A stretch of DNA of 6,787 nt from positions 1 through 6,787 of the forward strand of contig CAMDXD010000223.1 in NCBI GenBank assembly GCA_945877995.1, given 5' to 3'. Below are positions 1 through 6,237 of this stretch, piece after piece. Source of the stretch: Bordetella parapertussis (GTDB lineage Bacteria > Pseudomonadota > Gammaproteobacteria > Burkholderiales > CAIKXV01). Below the pieces are notes generated by a model. It was not told the origin of the DNA and made no database searches. It was given only the letters and a program-made list of their open reading frames with translations. A program made the translations under genes and the position numbers. Position 1 is the stretch's first letter. Each line of letters starts with the position of its first letter.

Positions 1-668
1 GATCGTATCGCACACTCCCAGCGGTACACGGTGTAACTGGTGAGCTCGGCTGCATTGGTCGGCAGCAGCGCATACAGGAATGCGCCGGTGCGGCTCGACC
101 CGTTACGCAGCAGCGTCGTCGTGGCATGCGCATCGCCGCTCTCGAGGACCTCCGCGTATACCTTGCCGAGCATGCCGGCATAGGTGAGCGCGATCGCAAG
201 CACCCCGGCAGTCGGCCCGAGGCCGACCACGCGGACGAAGACCAGCGCCCACACCAGCTCCGGCACGCTGCGCAGCACGATCAGCAGCCAGCGGATCGCC
301 TGGCGCACCAGGAAGGGCAGTGCATGCATCCGACCGGGAAGGGCGGAGACCGACAGCACGGTGGTCGAGGCCAGCGTCATCGGGATCGCCAGGGCCAGCG
401 CGAGCACCATGCCGCAGGTAGCGATCGCGACAGTACGCCACGTTTCGTAGGCGACCATCTTGAGGAAGGCTGCGTCCGAATGCGGCGGAAAGAAGTCGGA
501 CAGGAACCGCAGGGTCGAGCGTACGCTCTCGGGCTCGAACAGGATCCACGGGCGAAACTCGGTTGCCCACAGCATCGGCACCAGCAGCGCCGCGCCGGCG
601 AGCGTCCAGAACACCCGCCCGCTCCACGCGGGGTCGCGCAGTGAGGGTGCCACCCCGGCGCCTGCCAT
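1..668 (-). CDS. PhnE-type ABC transporter permease (3' part cut by window edge)
   Basis: Integral membrane subunit of an oxyanion ABC importer. It would form the inner-membrane channel that receives substrate from the binding protein at 1530-2438 and is powered by the ATPase at 668-1513. 222 complete codons are visible. Hydrophobic stretches lie at about residues 19-36, 79-100 and 125-165. The permease-type EAA coupling loop is recognisable at about 173-203 (EVLESGDAH through YALLP). It is followed by SYTVYRWECAIR at 211-222, a block typical of PhnE proteins (aromatic/RxE/R). The ATG at 668-666 shares its A with the ATPase stop codon (TGATG on the minus strand), which fixes the start well and implies translational coupling. 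An in-frame TTG one codon upstream is a less likely alternative. The stop codon lies beyond base 1. Family assignment is firm; substrate is not. Confidence 0.9.
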   Translation of the reverse strand, partial: MAGAGVAPSLRDPAWSGRVFWTLAGAALLVPMLWATEFRPWILFEPESVRSTLRFLSDFFPPHSDAAFLKMVAYETWRTVAIATCGMVLALALAIPMTLASTTVLSVSALPGRMHALPFLVRQAIRWLLIVLRSVPELVWALVFVRVVGLGPTAGVLAIALTYAGMLGKVYAEVLESGDAHATTTLLRNGSSRTGAFLYALLPTNAAELTSYTVYRWECAIR

Positions 669-1513
669 CAACGGCAGGCCACGACCGGCGTCGGGCGCAC
701 GGCCACCTCTGCGGGCACCGCCGACACCGGCGGCGCTCCAGCGAGTTCATGTTCGAATTGCGCATACAGCTGCAGCAGGTGCTCCCGTGTCACTTCGGCC
801 GAGGGCAGGTCGAACGCGAGTTCGCCGTTGCGCAGGCCGATGATGCGCGGAAAGGATGCGATCGCCACGTCGACCTGGTGCAGCGTGGCGAGCAGGGTCA
901 CGCCCTGCAGGCTCGCCTCGCCGGTGAGGGTCTCTATCACCATCCTCGCTCGCGTGGGGTCGAGGGCCGACAGTGGCTCGTCGACCAGCCACAGCCCGGC
1001 CGGCGCGAGCAGCGCGCGCGCCAGCCCGACCCGCTGGCGCTCGCCGCCGGACAGGCGATCGACGCGCGTCCACAGCTTGTCCGACAGGTCGAAGCGCGCA
1101 AGCGCGGCATGCGCCTGCGCCACCCCCGCGGGATACACGAGTGAGCGCAGGCTAGACCAGAGCGAAAGGACCGGCAACCGCGCAGCCAGCAGCGCGGTCA
1201 CCGTGCGCTGGCGCGGCGGCAGCGGCGGCACCTGCGGTGCGAGAAAGAGCCGACCGCGCAGGCGCTGCAACTGGCGCACCGGCAGCGACCAGGGGTCAAG
1301 GGCATCCAGGCGAAGCCGGCCCGATGAAGGGCGCAGTGCACACGCAATCGCATGCAGCAGCGTCGTCTTGCCTGCCCCCGACGGGCCGATGACCGCGACC
1401 TGCTCTCCGGCCTCGATCTCCAGCGATAGCGGGCGAAGCGCCGCAGGTACCTGTGCGGGCGCCGCGGGATGCCGGACTTCGAGGCCGTCGAGCGTCACTG
1501 CCAGCCCGGCCAC
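668..1513 (-). CDS. PhnC-type ABC transporter ATP-binding protein
   Basis: Cytoplasmic ATPase of the oxyanion importer, hydrolysing ATP to drive uptake. With a GTG start at 1513 it is 281 residues. All nucleotide-binding motifs are present: Walker A GPSGAGKTT at 43-51, Q-loop Gln94, signature LSGGERQ at 154-160, Walker B LWLVDE at 174-179, D-loop SALD at 182-185 and H-loop His212. The segment TLHQVDVA at about 210-217 and the following IIGLRNGEL are characteristic of PhnC rather than generic ABC ATPases. The start is uncertain: GTG 1513 follows a G-run that could act as a ribosome site and leaves 16 bases after the binding-protein stop; GTG 1528 and GTG 1498 are alternatives. The last ~25 residues are an Ala/Pro/Val-rich tail beyond the usual PhnC end (family usually about 260 residues). 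The stop overlaps the permease start. Confidence 0.9.
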   Translation of the reverse strand: MAGLAVTLDGLEVRHPAAPAQVPAALRPLSLEIEAGEQVAVIGPSGAGKTTLLHAIACALRPSSGRLRLDALDPWSLPVRQLQRLRGRLFLAPQVPPLPPRQRTVTALLAARLPVLSLWSSLRSLVYPAGVAQAHAALARFDLSDKLWTRVDRLSGGERQRVGLARALLAPAGLWLVDEPLSALDPTRARMVIETLTGEASLQGVTLLATLHQVDVAIASFPRIIGLRNGELAFDLPSAEVTREHLLQLYAQFEHELAGAPPVSAVPAEVAVRPTPVVACR

Positions 1514-1529
1514 TGCTGCCCCCCGCACG

Positions 1530-2438
1530 CTACTTGATGAGACCGGCACTGCGGCCCGCCTGCTCCAGGCCCTTGTAGTTCGATGCCTGGGTCGGGATGA
1601 AGCGCGCCGCGCGCGCGAGCCCGAGGATCTCCTTGCCTTCGGCATCTGCTGGGTTCAGTGAGAGCAGTGCCTTGGTCACTCGCTCGCGCAACGCCGCCGG
1701 CATGTCGGCATGGACCGACCAGTTGTAGTTGAAATAGGCGGGTGTCGTGTAGAACACCTCCACCTTCGACAGGTCGACCTTCTTCTCTTCGACGAACTTG
1801 CGCCAAACCGTGATGTCTAGCGCGGCGGCGTCGACACGGCCGGTGACGACCGAAGCGATGGTCGCATCATGGGCGCCCGAGTAGGCGATACGCTTGAAGT
1901 CGCGATCCGGGTTGAGGCCAGCCTCGAGCAGGAAGTTGCGCGGCATCAGGTGGCCTGACGTGCTCGACTGCGAGCCGAAGCTGACGTTGCGACCCTTGAG
2001 GTCGGCGAGCGACTTGATGCCCGACCCGGCAAGCGTGATGAACACCGACCGGAACTGCGAATCCTCTTCGCGCTGCGCGATCGGGATCACCTTGTCGCCG
2101 GACCGGATCCTCGCCTGCACGAAGGTGAAGCCACCGAACCAGACCATCTCCACCTGCTTGTTGACCAGGGCTTCGACGGCTGCGGGGTAGTCGGTGACGG
2201 GCGTGAACTCGACCTTCATGCCGAGCTGACGTTCGAGGTATTTCACCAACGGCGCGAACTTGCGCAACTGCTCGCTCGCCGCTTCCTCCGGGATCGTGGT
2301 CACGCGGAACACGGACTGCGCGAGGGCCGCGGTGCTGGTCAGCGCCAGCGCGAACAGTAGGACACCCGCGCCGCCCAGTACGCGGCGCAGCAGGGATGGC
2401 GATCGGGACAGGGCAGTTTCTGGAGTCGTGGGGTACAT
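1530..2438 (-). CDS. PhnD-family periplasmic oxyanion-binding protein (possible selenate type)
   Basis: Periplasmic substrate-binding component that captures an oxyanion and delivers it to the permease. 302 residues from the ATG at 2438, chosen because it gives a clean Sec signal peptide: Arg18-Arg19, a hydrophobic core at about 20-39, and a likely signal peptidase I cut after Ala-Leu-Ala40. The mature chain shows PhnD-family marks: DYPAAVEAL at 83-91, WFGGFTFVQAR at 100-110, the anion-pocket motif SSTSG at 158-162 and SGAHDAT at 187-193. By memory of related sequences, the VTDYPA and FGGFTFVQAR blocks and the C-terminal RFIPTQASNYKG block fit the subgroup annotated as putative selenate-binding protein better than E. 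coli-type PhnD. That substrate call is inference; phosphite or phosphonate remain possible. It is the first gene of the three-gene operon. Ribosome-site match upstream is weak. Confidence 0.9.
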   Translation of the reverse strand: MYPTTPETALSRSPSLLRRVLGGAGVLLFALALTSTAALAQSVFRVTTIPEEAASEQLRKFAPLVKYLERQLGMKVEFTPVTDYPAAVEALVNKQVEMVWFGGFTFVQARIRSGDKVIPIAQREEDSQFRSVFITLAGSGIKSLADLKGRNVSFGSQSSTSGHLMPRNFLLEAGLNPDRDFKRIAYSGAHDATIASVVTGRVDAAALDITVWRKFVEEKKVDLSKVEVFYTTPAYFNYNWSVHADMPAALRERVTKALLSLNPADAEGKEILGLARAARFIPTQASNYKGLEQAGRSAGLIK

Positions 2439-2511
2439 GGCGGACAACCTGTGCGTCAGTGCAACGGGAGGAAGGAGAGGGTTTCGCGTGCGACAGGCGC
2501 CGGACCGCTCA

Positions 2512-2525
2512 GCGTCGCACGACGC
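2512..2525. repeat. Small palindrome GCGTCG-CA-CGACGC
   Basis: Perfect 6-bp arms around a 2-base centre, 74 bases upstream of the transporter operon's first codon. Its size suits a dimeric regulator operator, but such palindromes also occur by chance in GC-rich DNA. No regulator is identified. Confidence 0.3.
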
Positions 2526-2587
2526 GCCATCCCGCACGGGCGCCGCAGCTATCCCGCGTCGGGCAGGAGCAGGCGCCGACGGTCTGT

Positions 2588-2604
2588 CAGTGCACACGGC
2601 ACTG
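2588..2604. repeat. Short hairpin CAGTGC-5 nt-GCACTG
   Basis: Perfect 6-bp arms (2588-2593 and 2599-2604) around the loop ACACG, inside the presumed leader of the transporter operon. Could be a minor RNA hairpin or operator half-sites; possibly chance. Confidence 0.25.
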
Positions 2605-2779
2605 CTGCTCAGGCTGAGTAGTAGGCGCCGCGCGACTGGATCAGGAAGGGCACCGTTTAAGGACCGCAGGCGAGGGGGATTTCATGCCTGCCGCCCATCG
2701 CCGACTGCGCGCTCGACCGCCCGGGTGCACCGGCGACAAAGCCAGGCATTGATACAGCGACGCGGGCGGGGTGCAGAAA

Positions 2780-2792
2780 ATTATCAATCATA
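2780..2792 (-). promoter_or_regulatory. AT-rich promoter-like -10 region facing the transporter operon
   Basis: On the minus strand this patch reads TATGATTGATAAT, offering two overlapping -10-like hexamers: TATGAT (2792-2787) and GATAAT (2785-2780), each 5 of 6 to the sigma-70 consensus. It is the most AT-rich stretch of an otherwise GC-rich intergenic region. No good -35 element is seen at normal spacing, so an activator-dependent promoter or a chance match is possible. If used, the transporter mRNA would have a leader of about 340 bases. Confidence 0.3.
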
Positions 2793-2818
2793 CCTTGAGG
2801 ATAGCACAGCGCCGCCGC

Positions 2819-2861
2819 AGGTCCGGCCAGCGGCGGCGGCACGCGGCCGCTGGCCGGACCT
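2819..2861. repeat. Perfect 16-bp inverted repeat (strong hairpin)
   Basis: Left arm 2819-2834 (AGGTCCGGCCAGCGGC) is exactly complementary to right arm 2846-2861, with an 11-base loop at 2835-2845. The stem is very GC-rich and would form a stable hairpin in RNA from either strand. Neither side has a run of T after the stem (TTCCCGGG on plus, CTGCGGCGGC on minus), so it is not a canonical intrinsic terminator. Alternatives are a bidirectional insulator/terminator of non-canonical type, a REP-like dispersed repeat, or a regulator site. Confidence 0.75.
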
Positions 2862-3120
2862 TCCCGGGACAGGGGCAGCGAGCCGGTTATCATTGCGGGG
2901 ACAGTGATGGTAGCGCCGCAAGGACCGGAGCGGCCAGTCGGTGCGCCACTCCGGCGCGCTGGACAATGGCGTAAGGGCAGCATTGTCTCGATGGGGACTC
3001 GATGACTTCGGCAGTGAAACAGAAACCCGGTCGAGTGGCTGATCGAGCGCGCGATGCAGGAACTGCAGCGCGAGACTGGCCGCTGAGCCTCCGCCTGCCA
3101 GACAGAGACTGAAATCACCC

Positions 3121-4128
3121 ATGTCCAGCATGAAGGCCATCACGATCGACCGTTACGGCGGCCCGGAAGTCATGCAGTTGAGCGACATCGGCATCCCCGA
3201 GCCGGGCCCCGGCGAAGTGCTGGTGAAAGTCGCGTTCGCCGGGATCAACTTCATGGACATCCATACCCGGCAGGGCAAGTACCGCGATTCGCGCAGCTAT
3301 CCGGTACGGCTGCCGTGCACCCTCGGCATGGAAGGTGCCGGCGAGGTAGTGGCGACAGGCCCGTCGACGCATCGCATCCGCACCGGCGACCGGGTGGCCT
3401 GGTGCATCGCCTGGGGCAGCTACGCCGAGTACGCCTGCGTTCCGGAATCGCGGCTCGCTGGCATCAGGCCCGACACCGCACTCGACATTGCCGCGGCCAG
3501 CGTGTTTCAGGGCAGCACCGCGCATTACCTGGTGAACGATGTCGCGCGGCTCGAACCGGGAATGACCTGCCTGGTGCATGCCGCGTCGGGCAGCATCGGC
3601 CAGTGGCTGGTGCAGATGGCAGCGCGCGCGGGTGCGAGCGTCCTTGCAACCGCCAGCACGGCGGAGAAGCGCGCGATCGCCACGGCGCTGGGCGCGCACC
3701 AGGCGTTCGCCTATGGCGAGGGCAGGTTCGCCGCGGACGTGCGCGCAGCCACTGGGGGCAGGGGCGTGGACGTGGTGTTCGACCCGGTGGGCCGCACTAC
3801 GCTACGCGACAGCTTCCGCGCCACCCGCACGCGCGGGCTGGTGGTGAATTACGGCAACGTGTCGGGCTCGGTCACCGACCTCGACCCGATCGAACTCGGA
3901 GAGGCGGGCTCGCTGTTCCTCACCCGCCCGCGCCTGACCGACCACCTCGCCGATGCCGAAACGGTGCAGCGGCGCGCCGATGCGCTGTTCGAAGCCATTG
4001 CCAGCGGCGGCTTGCGGGTGCCGATCGACAGCCGCCGCCATACGCTCGATGACGTGCACCTCGCGCACGAACGGCTCGAGCGACGCGAACAGATCGGCAA
4101 GGCATTGCTGGTGCCACGCGCAGGATGA
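3121..4128 (+). CDS. qor: NADPH:quinone oxidoreductase (Qor-type, zinc-independent MDR family)
   Basis: Probable cytoplasmic NADPH-dependent quinone reductase of the medium-chain dehydrogenase/reductase superfamily; 335 residues, close to the usual ~325. The N-terminal GroES-like domain has RYGGPEV at 11-17, the conserved GINFMDIHTRQGKY at 41-54 and LGMEGAGEV at 68-76. The Rossmann part carries QGSTAHYL at 130-137 and the nucleotide-binding loop AASGSIG at 154-160; most relatives have AAAGGVG, so Ser156 and Ser158 are mild deviations. Later blocks VVNYGNVSGSV and GSLFLTRP are hallmark Qor motifs. It lacks the zinc-ligand pattern of alcohol dehydrogenases. The start is 3121; an in-frame ATG at 3130 (MKAITIDRYGG) is equally plausible because neither has a strong ribosome site. 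First gene of the plus-strand string, 10 bases before the ArsC-like gene. Physiological substrate is unknown. Confidence 0.9.
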   Translation: MSSMKAITIDRYGGPEVMQLSDIGIPEPGPGEVLVKVAFAGINFMDIHTRQGKYRDSRSYPVRLPCTLGMEGAGEVVATGPSTHRIRTGDRVAWCIAWGSYAEYACVPESRLAGIRPDTALDIAAASVFQGSTAHYLVNDVARLEPGMTCLVHAASGSIGQWLVQMAARAGASVLATASTAEKRAIATALGAHQAFAYGEGRFAADVRAATGGRGVDVVFDPVGRTTLRDSFRATRTRGLVVNYGNVSGSVTDLDPIELGEAGSLFLTRPRLTDHLADAETVQRRADALFEAIASGGLRVPIDSRRHTLDDVHLAHERLERREQIGKALLVPRAG

Positions 4129-4130
4129 GG
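4127..4130 (+). promoter_or_regulatory. Ribosome binding site of the ArsC-like gene, overlapping qor stop
   Basis: GAGG with an 8-base spacer to the ATG at 4139. Its first two bases are the last two of the qor TGA, so termination on qor would place ribosomes at this start. Confidence 0.6.
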
Positions 4131-4138
4131 ACTCGACA

Positions 4139-4534
4139 ATGACACGCAGCAAGAACCTGGATGGTCTGACTTTCCCGCGCGTGACGCTGCATGGCATCCG
4201 CAACTGCGACACCGTGAAGAAGGCACGCGCATGGCTCGACGGTGCGGGCATCGCCTATCGCTTCCACGACTACAAGGCAGACGGCATCGACTCGGCCATG
4301 CTCGACCGCTTCAGCGCGCAGATCGGGTGGGAGCGGTTGCTCAATCGTGCCGGCACCACATTCCGAAAGTGCGTCCCTGCAGCCGAACGAGCAACGATCG
4401 AAGCCACGCGCGCCCGTGCGCTGATGCTCGCGCATCCGTCCATGATCAGGCGGCCGGTGCTCGATATCGAAGGCCACCTGCTGGTGGGCTTCGATCCGAA
4501 GGCATACGAGCAGGCATTTGCGGCGGCTGCCTGA
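4139..4534 (+). CDS. ArsC/Spx-family reductase-like protein (YffB type)
   Basis: Small cytoplasmic thioredoxin-fold protein of 131 residues in the ArsC/Spx family. The opening strand and active-site region LHGIRNCDTVKKARAWL (17-33) places the conserved cysteine at Cys23 as CDTVKKA, the pattern of the YffB branch rather than plasmid ArsC arsenate reductase. Further YffB-like blocks are FHDYKADGID (42-51), IGWERLLNRAGTTFRK (62-77) and MIRRPVLDI (102-109), the last being the usual Arg-Pro element. YffB proteins are proposed to be glutathione-dependent thiol reductases, with function unproven. The first ~12 residues extend beyond E. coli YffB. The start is well supported by GAGG at 4127-4130, eight bases before the ATG and overlapping the qor stop, implying co-translation. 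A role in arsenate resistance should not be assumed. Confidence 0.9.
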   Translation: MTRSKNLDGLTFPRVTLHGIRNCDTVKKARAWLDGAGIAYRFHDYKADGIDSAMLDRFSAQIGWERLLNRAGTTFRKCVPAAERATIEATRARALMLAHPSMIRRPVLDIEGHLLVGFDPKAYEQAFAAAA

Positions 4535-4580
4535 ACGGCTGGCCGCGGGCCGCGGTATGCTTGCTCTCCTTCCAGCGGGC

Positions 4581-4584
4581 AGGA
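4581..4584 (+). promoter_or_regulatory. Ribosome binding site supporting the GTG start of tadA
   Basis: AGGA with a 6-base spacer to GTG 4591. The alternative ATG codons at 4609 and 4630 have no comparable purine motif upstream, so this site decides the start choice. Confidence 0.5.
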
Positions 4585-4590
4585 CGCGCG

Positions 4591-5172
4591 GTGACAGACG
4601 CTCCGGCGATGGCAGCAGCAGCTCCGGCGATGCCGGCCGAACACCACGATCCGCAGCAGCCGGATGACGAGCGCTGGATGCGCGAGGCGCTGGCGCTCGC
4701 GCAGATGGCGGCCGCGGCAGGCGAGGTCCCGGTCGGCGCGCTCGTGCTGCAGCAGGGGCGGGTAGTCGGCCGCGGCTTCAACCGGCCGGTGGACACCCAC
4801 GACCCGACCGCGCACGCAGAAGTGCTGGCCCTGCGCGATGCGGCGCGCGCGCTGGGGAACTATCGGCTGCCCGGCTGCACGCTGGTGGTGACGCTGGAGC
4901 CCTGCGCGATGTGCGCGGGCGCGATCCAGCATGCGCGCATCGGACGTCTGGTGTTCGGCGCGCGTGACCCGAAGACCGGTGCCTGCGGCAGCGTCGTCGA
5001 CCTGTTCGGCGAGCCCCGACTCAACCACCACGCGCGGGTGACCGGGGGCGTGCTCGCCCCCGAATGCGGGCAGCAGTTGTCGACGTTCTTCGCCGACCGG
5101 CGCCGGGCTTCTCGTACCATTCCGGCCTTCGTGGGCGAGGCGCTGTCTGGCACCCAAGATGGCACGCACTGA
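4591..5172 (+). CDS. tadA: tRNA adenosine(34) deaminase TadA
   Basis: Zinc-dependent deaminase converting adenosine-34 to inosine in the anticodon of tRNA-Arg(ACG), an essential wobble modification. 193 residues from GTG 4591. The cytidine/deoxycytidylate deaminase fold is complete: HAE at 75-77 gives the zinc ligand His75 and proton-shuttle Glu77, and PCAMC at 104-108 gives zinc ligands Cys105 and Cys108. WMREAL (29-34), GEVPVGA (44-50), NRPVDTHDPTAHAE (64-77) and FGARDPKTGACGS align with E. coli TadA. GTG 4591 is preferred because AGGA lies six bases upstream (4581-4584); ATG 4609 or 4630 would shorten a low-complexity Ala/Pro/Gln N-terminus. That N-terminus contains a 7-residue in-frame duplication. 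It lies 56 bases after the ArsC-like gene and overlaps ldcA by 14 bases. Confidence 0.95.
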   Translation: MTDAPAMAAAAPAMPAEHHDPQQPDDERWMREALALAQMAAAAGEVPVGALVLQQGRVVGRGFNRPVDTHDPTAHAEVLALRDAARALGNYRLPGCTLVVTLEPCAMCAGAIQHARIGRLVFGARDPKTGACGSVVDLFGEPRLNHHARVTGGVLAPECGQQLSTFFADRRRASRTIPAFVGEALSGTQDGTH

Positions 5173-6136
5173 CGTGGCCCTGTCCGGCCGGACACGGGTT
5201 GCGCCCGCCGGGCGGACCCGGCCCGTGCGCATCGGACTGGTCGCCCCCTCGGGCTGCCTGCCGGATCCGCGGATCGTCGACAGGGCGGCCAGCGTATTCA
5301 CCGCGCGCGGCTGGCAGGTGAGCGCCGGCGAGAGCGTGTTTGCCCGTGAACAGCGCTTCGCCGGGCCGGACGACCTGAGGGCGGGCGACCTGCAGTCTTT
5401 CTGCACCGACCGTTCGCTCGATGTGGTGCTGAGCGCGCGCGGCGGCTATGGATTGTCGCGGCTCCTCGATCGTCTCGACTTCGCCGCGATCCGGGCGCGC
5501 CGGCCGATCGTGGTCGGCTACAGCGATTTCACCGCCTTCCACCTGGCTTACCTGGCGCACGGTGGTATCAGTTTCGCCGGCCCCAGCGCGAGCGACTTCG
5601 CCGCCACTGCGCCCGATCCATTCACCCTGGAGCAGTTCTTCGCGGTGCTCGGACAGCCCTCGCACCAGTTGTCGTTCGACGTCGAGGGGCCGCGGCGGCT
5701 GCAGGTCGCGGGACGGCTGTGGGGCGGCAACCTGGCGATGCTTGCCGCGATGGCGGGGACGCCCTACATGCCTGCCGTCAAGGGTGGCATCCTGTTCCTC
5801 GAGGACGTGAACGAGAGCGCCTACCGCATCGAACGGATGCTCTACCAGTTGCTCCATGCGGGCGTGCTGCAAAGCCAGCGCGCGATCCTTCTCGGCAGCT
5901 TCAAGCCTGTCCCGGCGATGTCGAACGACGCGGGCTACGGCCTGGAGAGCGTCGTCGCGCACTTCCGCGAGCGCCTCGAAATTCCCGTGCTGAGCGGGCT
6001 GCCGTTTGGCCATGGGTCGCGCAAGGCGACGTTGCCGGTAGGTGCTCCGGCCGTACTGTCGGTGGCGCGGGGCGTCGCACGGCTGTCGTTCGAACGCTAC
6101 CCGAGCCTGGCCAGGCGCCGCACTGCGGCGAAGTAG
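5159..6136 (+). CDS. ldcA: Murein tetrapeptide L,D-carboxypeptidase LdcA (peptidase S66)
   Basis: Cytoplasmic serine peptidase that removes the terminal D-alanine from murein tetrapeptides during peptidoglycan recycling. 325 residues. No signal peptide is evident, fitting the cytosolic location. The Ser-Glu-His triad of family S66 is visible: Ser122 in GYSDFTAF, Glu215 in LFLEDVNE and His285 in GLPFGHG; the Glu-His distance of 70 matches E. coli LdcA. Other conserved blocks are VAPSG (28-32), RFAG (66-69), ARGGYGLSRLL (93-103), LWGGNLAML (187-195) and YRIERMLYQLLHAG (222-235). The related MccF self-immunity peptidases share this fold, but the E. coli LdcA-like blocks and the housekeeping context favour LdcA. 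The ATG at 5159 lies inside the end of tadA (14-base overlap) with a poor ribosome site, suggesting coupled translation; the first ~22 residues are an Arg-rich extension, so a later start is possible. Confidence 0.93.
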   Translation: MARTDVALSGRTRVAPAGRTRPVRIGLVAPSGCLPDPRIVDRAASVFTARGWQVSAGESVFAREQRFAGPDDLRAGDLQSFCTDRSLDVVLSARGGYGLSRLLDRLDFAAIRARRPIVVGYSDFTAFHLAYLAHGGISFAGPSASDFAATAPDPFTLEQFFAVLGQPSHQLSFDVEGPRRLQVAGRLWGGNLAMLAAMAGTPYMPAVKGGILFLEDVNESAYRIERMLYQLLHAGVLQSQRAILLGSFKPVPAMSNDAGYGLESVVAHFRERLEIPVLSGLPFGHGSRKATLPVGAPAVLSVARGVARLSFERYPSLARRRTAAK

Positions 6137-6158
6137 AGGCCGCCTGTTGCCGCGCGGC

Positions 6159-6172
6159 ATGCTGCGCAGCAT
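6159..6172. repeat. 14-bp perfect palindrome ATGCTGCGCAGCAT
   Basis: Self-complementary sequence 23 bases after the ldcA stop, immediately followed by the -10-like TAAAAT at 6173-6178. It contains CTGC/GCAG half-sites. TGC-rich sites of this kind are bound by PhaR-type polyhydroxyalkanoate regulators in some proteobacteria, and a FabG-type reductase follows, but the link is speculative. Confidence 0.4.
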
Positions 6173-6183
6173 TAAAATGACCG

Positions 6184-6201
6184 ACAGAGGCATCTGTTTT
6201 T
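6184..6201 (+). terminator. Weak intrinsic-terminator-like hairpin after ldcA
   Basis: ACAGA (6184-6188), loop GGCA, TCTGT (6193-6197), with five T residues at 6197-6201. The stem has only 5 bp (6 with a G-U pair) and modest GC, so termination efficiency would be low, but hairpin plus T-tract downstream of the last gene of the string is the right layout. Confidence 0.4.
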
Positions 6202-6237
6202 CACTGCAGGCCCTCATCGTTGCTTGGGAATAGTCGG

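Larger units (their letters stand above)
2439..3120. other. Long divergent intergenic region between transporter operon and qor operon
   Basis: 682 bases separate the divergent starts at 2438 (minus) and 3121 (plus). No full-length gene is convincing on either strand. Contents seen: small palindromes at 2512-2525 and 2588-2604, an AT-rich promoter-like patch around 2774-2798, a strong 16-bp inverted repeat at 2819-2861, and short coding-like fragments in three plus-strand frames from about 2904 to 3091. The region should carry the promoters of both operons and perhaps a long transporter leader, but no known riboswitch class was recognised. Confidence 0.6.

Noticed and set aside
103..765. 220-codon minus-strand frame overlapping the permease and ATPase
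   Set aside because: Different frame from the permease, which has the EAA loop and PhnE C-terminal block. This frame is Arg-rich, has no hydrophobic segments and crosses the TGATG junction.
828..1661. 277-codon plus-strand frame opposite the ATPase
   Set aside because: Antisense to a gene with complete Walker A, signature and Walker B motifs; Arg/Ser-rich and no domain.
2819..2861. Inverted repeat as a canonical intrinsic terminator
   Set aside because: No T-run follows the stem on either strand, and neither flanking operon ends here.
2657..3118. 153-codon and overlapping 119-codon minus-strand frames in the divergent intergenic region
   Set aside because: No recognisable motif or ribosome site, and they run through the perfect inverted repeat. 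Composition looks like non-coding sequence, though a hypothetical protein cannot be fully excluded.
4139..4534. Arsenate detoxification locus based on the ArsC fold
   Set aside because: The active-site and downstream blocks fit the YffB branch, and no arsR, arsB or acr3 gene is near.
4270..5406. 378-codon open frame on the minus strand
   Set aside because: Antisense to the ArsC-like gene, tadA and ldcA; low-complexity Arg/Ala composition and no motif.
5159..6136. MccF-type microcin immunity gene and thus a microcin system
   Set aside because: Same S66 fold, but the sequence blocks follow LdcA, the gene sits next to tadA in a housekeeping string, and no microcin peptide or adenylating enzyme gene is present.
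5021..6217. 398-codon open frame on the minus strand
   Set aside because: It lies antisense to ldcA and the end of tadA, both of which have full family motifs. Its translation is Arg/Ala/Gly-rich with no recognisable domain, typical of antisense frames in GC-rich genes.
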